The notes under the pieces were generated by a model, which made no database searches, was not told the origin of the DNA, and saw only the letters and a list, made by a program, of their open reading frames with translations. Source: Sulfurimonas sp. (lineage in GTDB: Bacteria; Campylobacterota; Campylobacteria; Campylobacterales; Sulfurimonadaceae). From it: DNA of 8,767 nucleotides. This document shows, piece after piece, positions 6,398 through 8,767 of the stretch. The translations under genes were made by a program, and so were the position numbers. Numbering within the stretch: position 1 is the first letter of the stretch; each line of letters opens with the position of its first letter. The DNA lies in NCBI GenBank assembly GCA_027083475.1, contig JALWON010000037.1, forward strand, positions 1 through 8,767, given 5' to 3'.

Positions 6398-7561
6398 GTG
6401 CCGACATATACAGACTACAAAGATGTAGACCAAGCAGAACTACAAAAAGATATAGACAACATTAAAAAAACCATGCAAGTGACAGAAGAAGATTTTCAAC
6501 ACCTGCTCAAACTTGAAAAATGGGGACGATTTGCAACACTCTCTGGTTTTGCCATCATTGCACTTGTTGTTATACTGAGTGCTTATGACTCTGGTATCAA
6601 CAGTTTTGACTTTTGGTTTTTTGGTGTGCTGGGGGCTTTTCTCATGGGAGCGGGCAATGTTGCTCGCTGGGCAAATGTAACCCATCCTATTTTACATGGG
6701 GCATACGACAAAGTTCCCAACATTCCTTTTCGATACACAAAAAAAGGATTTGCAGCAGGGAATCGCCGCTGGATTGATTGGCTCGATTGGATAAAACCTG
6801 AAGCTTGGGCATATGAACATAACATTATGCACCATTACCATTTAGGCGAAGAAGATGACCCTGACAATGTAGAGAAAAACCTTGAGTGGCTCCATAAAAA
6901 AAAGATACCAATGTTTTTTAAATATGCAACTGTCTATATTTTTGCTGCATTTTGGAAAATAGCCTACTATGCACCCAATACACTCAGAATTTTAGAAAAT
7001 AAAGAAAAACAAGGCACAGATAACCCTCGCTCTGACAAATTTGAGTTCAATCCCCTTACAAAACGCGGCAAAGAGTTATGGTTACAGTACTACTTACCTT
7101 ATGGAATTTTTCAGTTTGTTTTCTTACCGCTTCTTTTTGCTCCACTCGGTATGACTGCCGTTTTGAGTGCCTTTATGTTCCTTGTTATTGCAGAACTTTT
7201 AGCAAATCTCCACTCCTTTTTAGTCATAGTACCCAATCACTCAGCAGAAGACATCTATCAGTTTTCAACACCACATAAAACGCAAGGTGAGTACTATTTA
7301 CGCCAGATTATGGGAAGTGTAAACTATAATACAGGAACTGATTTAGTCGATTTTTTACATGGCTTTTTAAACTACCAAATTGAGCATCACCTCTTTCCAA
7401 ATATGCCCCATAGCTACTACCAAAAAATGCAGCCTATCGTCAAAGAGATTTGTAAAAAACACAACTTAGAGTACCGTCAAGACTCTGTTTTTAAACGAGC
7501 CCTTATGACTATTGATTTAATGGTTGGGAAAACAAAACTTCTTACTATTGAGGGAGTCTAA
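6398..7561 (+). CDS. Fatty acid desaturase, membrane di-iron type
   Basis: Inserts a double bond into fatty acyl chains using O2 and electrons from a partner donor, in the inner membrane. It is 387 residues, with hydrophobic segments at about 46-63, 72-88, 173-191 and 233-280. All three histidine clusters are present: HPILH (96-100), HNIMHH (141-146, plus His148) and QIEHH (327-331). The QIEHHLFP form of the last box is typical of the front-end (delta-5/6, linoleoyl-CoA-like) branch, but there is no fused cytochrome b5 domain, so a separate electron donor is needed. The substrate and regiospecificity cannot be read from sequence. The start is GTG 6398 with AGG seven bases upstream; the open frame back to 6125 runs antisense through ilvE and is not coding. 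No donor reductase or ferredoxin lies in the window. Confidence 0.9.
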   Translation: MPTYTDYKDVDQAELQKDIDNIKKTMQVTEEDFQHLLKLEKWGRFATLSGFAIIALVVILSAYDSGINSFDFWFFGVLGAFLMGAGNVARWANVTHPILHGAYDKVPNIPFRYTKKGFAAGNRRWIDWLDWIKPEAWAYEHNIMHHYHLGEEDDPDNVEKNLEWLHKKKIPMFFKYATVYIFAAFWKIAYYAPNTLRILENKEKQGTDNPRSDKFEFNPLTKRGKELWLQYYLPYGIFQFVFLPLLFAPLGMTAVLSAFMFLVIAELLANLHSFLVIVPNHSAEDIYQFSTPHKTQGEYYLRQIMGSVNYNTGTDLVDFLHGFLNYQIEHHLFPNMPHSYYQKMQPIVKEICKKHNLEYRQDSVFKRALMTIDLMVGKTKLLTIEGV

Positions 7562-7581
7562 AATCTTCATACAATCTTCAT
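7562..7581 (+). promoter_or_regulatory. Two tandem AATCTTCAT direct repeats, possible operator
   Basis: AATCTTCAT occurs at 7562-7570 and again at 7573-7581, an exact 9-base repeat with an 11-base period (one helical turn). It begins immediately after the desaturase stop and lies upstream of the 120-residue gene. A TATAAT-like TATCAT follows ten bases later at 7592-7597. This layout matches the way OmpR/PhoB-type response regulators bind tandem half-sites over a weak -35, but no regulator gene is in view and the assignment is inference. Confidence 0.35.
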
Positions 7582-7627
7582 TAAATTGTCTTATCATTTC
7601 AAAATAGATGAAAAAGATTCTCAATTT

Positions 7628-7633
7628 AAGGAG
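7628..7633 (+). promoter_or_regulatory. Strong ribosome binding site of the 120-residue gene
   Basis: AAGGAG lies six bases before ATG 7640. It settles the start: the open frame extends back to a TTG at 7586, but that codon has no comparable site and would place the repeats and promoter inside the reading frame. Confidence 0.75.
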
Positions 7634-7639
7634 TACATT

Positions 7640-8002
7640 ATGAATGTAAACAACAATAGTCTTGCACAGATGAGTTATGCCCAAATGCAAACCAACTCAC
7701 CCCTGCAAGCACAAAGTGCCCAAAGTGGTTTTGCCCCAGAGATGCTCGAAGGTAGTGAAGCAAATGGCGGGAATGATCATGATGGAGATGATGGTGGTAA
7801 AAATTCATTTGCTCAAAATGCACAAGCACTCAATCAATTATTGAGTAAACAACAAAACAGTGTGTTTCCAACAACACCTCAAGCACAAAATCTCCAATCT
7901 CTTTTGATGAAAAGCATTGAATCCATGTATGCTTCTTCTTCTAAGGCATATGCAAATAATGCTCTCAGCGCTATTACAGGTGGGATAAGTCTTAAAGCAT
8001 AA
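7640..8002 (+). CDS. 120-residue Ala/Gln/Asn/Ser-rich protein of unknown function
   Basis: I do not recognise this protein. It has no signal peptide, no membrane segment and no cysteine. The N-terminal 35 residues are rich in Gln, Ser, Ala and Met (SYAQMQTNSPLQAQSAQSG). Residues 38-53 form an acidic Gly/Asp/Asn patch containing NDHDGDDGG, reminiscent of a metal-binding loop but not a proper EF-hand. Residues 57-110 are predicted by eye to be mostly helical (AQNAQALNQLLSKQ; LQSLLMKSIESMYASSSKAY), and the tail is AITGGISLKA. The composition suits a partly disordered cytoplasmic or non-classically exported protein. It has its own strong ribosome binding site and a candidate operator, and its stop lies two bases before the start of the ApbE-type gene, so the two are likely co-transcribed. 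Evidence for coding is the strong site, the tight junction and a consistent amino acid composition. Confidence 0.75.
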   Translation: MNVNNNSLAQMSYAQMQTNSPLQAQSAQSGFAPEMLEGSEANGGNDHDGDDGGKNSFAQNAQALNQLLSKQQNSVFPTTPQAQNLQSLLMKSIESMYASSSKAYANNALSAITGGISLKA

Positions 8003-8004
8003 AA

Positions 8005-8767
8005 TTGTATCACTATAATTTTAAAATTTTCAACTCTCCTTGTCAGTTGATATTGAGTGCCACAACAAAAGCATTTGCAGATGAAGTTTCTGAAATTATT
8101 TATAAAAATGCAAAAAGACTAGAGCAAAAATATGGTTTTTTCAATGAAGCATCAGAACTTTATTTTCTCAATAAGAGAAAAAAAAATCGTGTCATTGTAA
8201 GTGATGAATTAGCTGGATTCTTAGCGATTTCATCATTTTATTATGAAAAAACATCTCACTCTTTTGATATTGCCTATGCTGGTACAATGCATAACTGTTT
8301 TCAAACAACATCGCTCAAAGAGTATCAACAAAAGAAAAAAGCATTATTACCATATGCCTCATTTATGCATATTCATCTAGATGGTAATAGTGTGGAATTT
8401 TCTAATGACTATACACAACTTGACCTTGGTGGCTTAGTAAAAGAGTATGCTGTCGATCAATCTATTTTATTACTCAAAGAGTACAAAATCCAATCTGCTC
8501 TAGTAGATTTTGGTGGAGATATTGCTGCTTTTGGTAGTTGTGATGGTGAAAAATGGAATATCGGCATACAAGACCCCCATCAAAATGAAAATAACTTAAT
8601 GAGTATCAACTTAGATACGGCTGCAGTCTGTACATCAGGACATTCCAAAAGTTTTTATATGATTGGTAACACAAAAATATCACACATTATTTCAAAGCAA
8701 AAAAATCCTCATAAACAGATAAGTGTTCTTGCCCCAACTGCTTTAGATGCAGGTGTATGGAGTACAA
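8005..8767 (+). CDS. apbE: ApbE-type FAD:protein FMN transferase (3' end outside window)
   Basis: The family transfers FMN from FAD onto a Thr/Ser of target proteins such as NqrB/NqrC, RnfG or other FMN-binding-domain proteins, usually outside the cytoplasm. Codons 1-254 are present. Family motifs: SELYFLN near residue 52 (the Sel-x-x-lN region), LDLGGLVKEYAVD (139-151; families usually have KGYAVD), VDFGGDIAAFG (167-177), the SGHSKSFY block (211 onward), and LDAGVWST (247-254), matching the metal-binding D-A-x-x-S-T near the C-terminus, where the window ends. In this frame a TAA at 7993 lies just upstream and TTG 8005 is the only common start before the conserved N-terminal YNFKIFNSPC region, so a TTG start is almost forced, with a weak ribosome site. 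No lipoprotein signal is visible, so it may act in the cytoplasm. Translation is probably coupled to the preceding gene. Confidence 0.88.
   Translation, partial: MYHYNFKIFNSPCQLILSATTKAFADEVSEIIYKNAKRLEQKYGFFNEASELYFLNKRKKNRVIVSDELAGFLAISSFYYEKTSHSFDIAYAGTMHNCFQTTSLKEYQQKKKALLPYASFMHIHLDGNSVEFSNDYTQLDLGGLVKEYAVDQSILLLKEYKIQSALVDFGGDIAAFGSCDGEKWNIGIQDPHQNENNLMSINLDTAAVCTSGHSKSFYMIGNTKISHIISKQKNPHKQISVLAPTALDAGVWST

Noticed and set aside
7571..7589. ACAAT/ATTGT inverted repeat between the desaturase and the 120-residue gene as a terminator
   Set aside because: The stem is only five AT-rich pairs with a nine-base loop and no T run follows. The direct repeats explain the pattern better.
7970..7999. 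AITGGIS in the 120-residue protein as an ApbE flavinylation motif
   Set aside because: The known target pattern is D-x-x-S/T-G-A-T within an FMN_bind domain. Here the Asp and the final A-T are missing and no such domain surrounds it.
8014..8019. TATAAT as a separate promoter for the ApbE-type gene
   Set aside because: It lies inside the coding sequence if the gene starts at TTG 8005, and starts further down (8047, 8053) have no ribosome binding site. It could still be a minor internal promoter.

Overview
The window is AT-rich, tightly packed DNA that looks like a core chromosomal segment of a Campylobacterota (formerly Epsilonproteobacteria) species, most like the Sulfurimonas/Sulfuricurvum type. 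The clues are the protein types (an Fe-S form of PurF, a stand-alone HisIE fusion, a prohibitin-like protein next to ilvE, a tandem pair that looks like the DUF2393 family), gene overlaps of 1-4 bases, and promoters with a clear TATAAT but no clear -35. The genus is an inference. No tRNA, rRNA, CRISPR array, insertion sequence or prophage gene is visible, and no gene-free stretch exceeds about 110 bases.

Layout. (1) Bases 1-117 hold the 3' end of an unrecognised plus-strand gene. (2) A plus-strand pair follows: purF (first step of purine synthesis, TTG start at 187) and a YhcC-type radical SAM protein overlapping it by one base (1548-2507). (3) A compact five-gene minus-strand operon reads leftwards from about 6289 to 2535: ilvE, an SPFH/prohibitin-like membrane protein, hisIE, and two paralogous small two-helix membrane proteins. 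It converges on the radical SAM gene, and a short hairpin covers that gene's stop codon. (4) A fatty acid desaturase (GTG start at 6398) is transcribed rightwards, divergent from ilvE; the short shared promoter region has a self-complementary ATTATAAT. (5) A 120-residue protein of unknown function (7640-8002) is followed two bases later by an ApbE-type FAD:protein FMN transferase, which runs off the right edge.

Together the genes mainly serve biosynthesis (purines, histidine, branched-chain amino acids) and membrane functions (lipid desaturation, SPFH scaffold, two small membrane proteins). Most of the window is ordinary. The least explained parts are the tandem membrane paralogues at 2535-3589 and the small-protein/ApbE pair at 7562-8767, which sits behind two 9-base direct repeats spaced one helical turn apart. 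I see no convincing multi-gene novel system such as a defence island. Several starts chosen here differ from the longest ORF (purF, the radical SAM gene, ilvE, the desaturase, the second membrane protein, the 120-residue protein); each reason is given in its entry.
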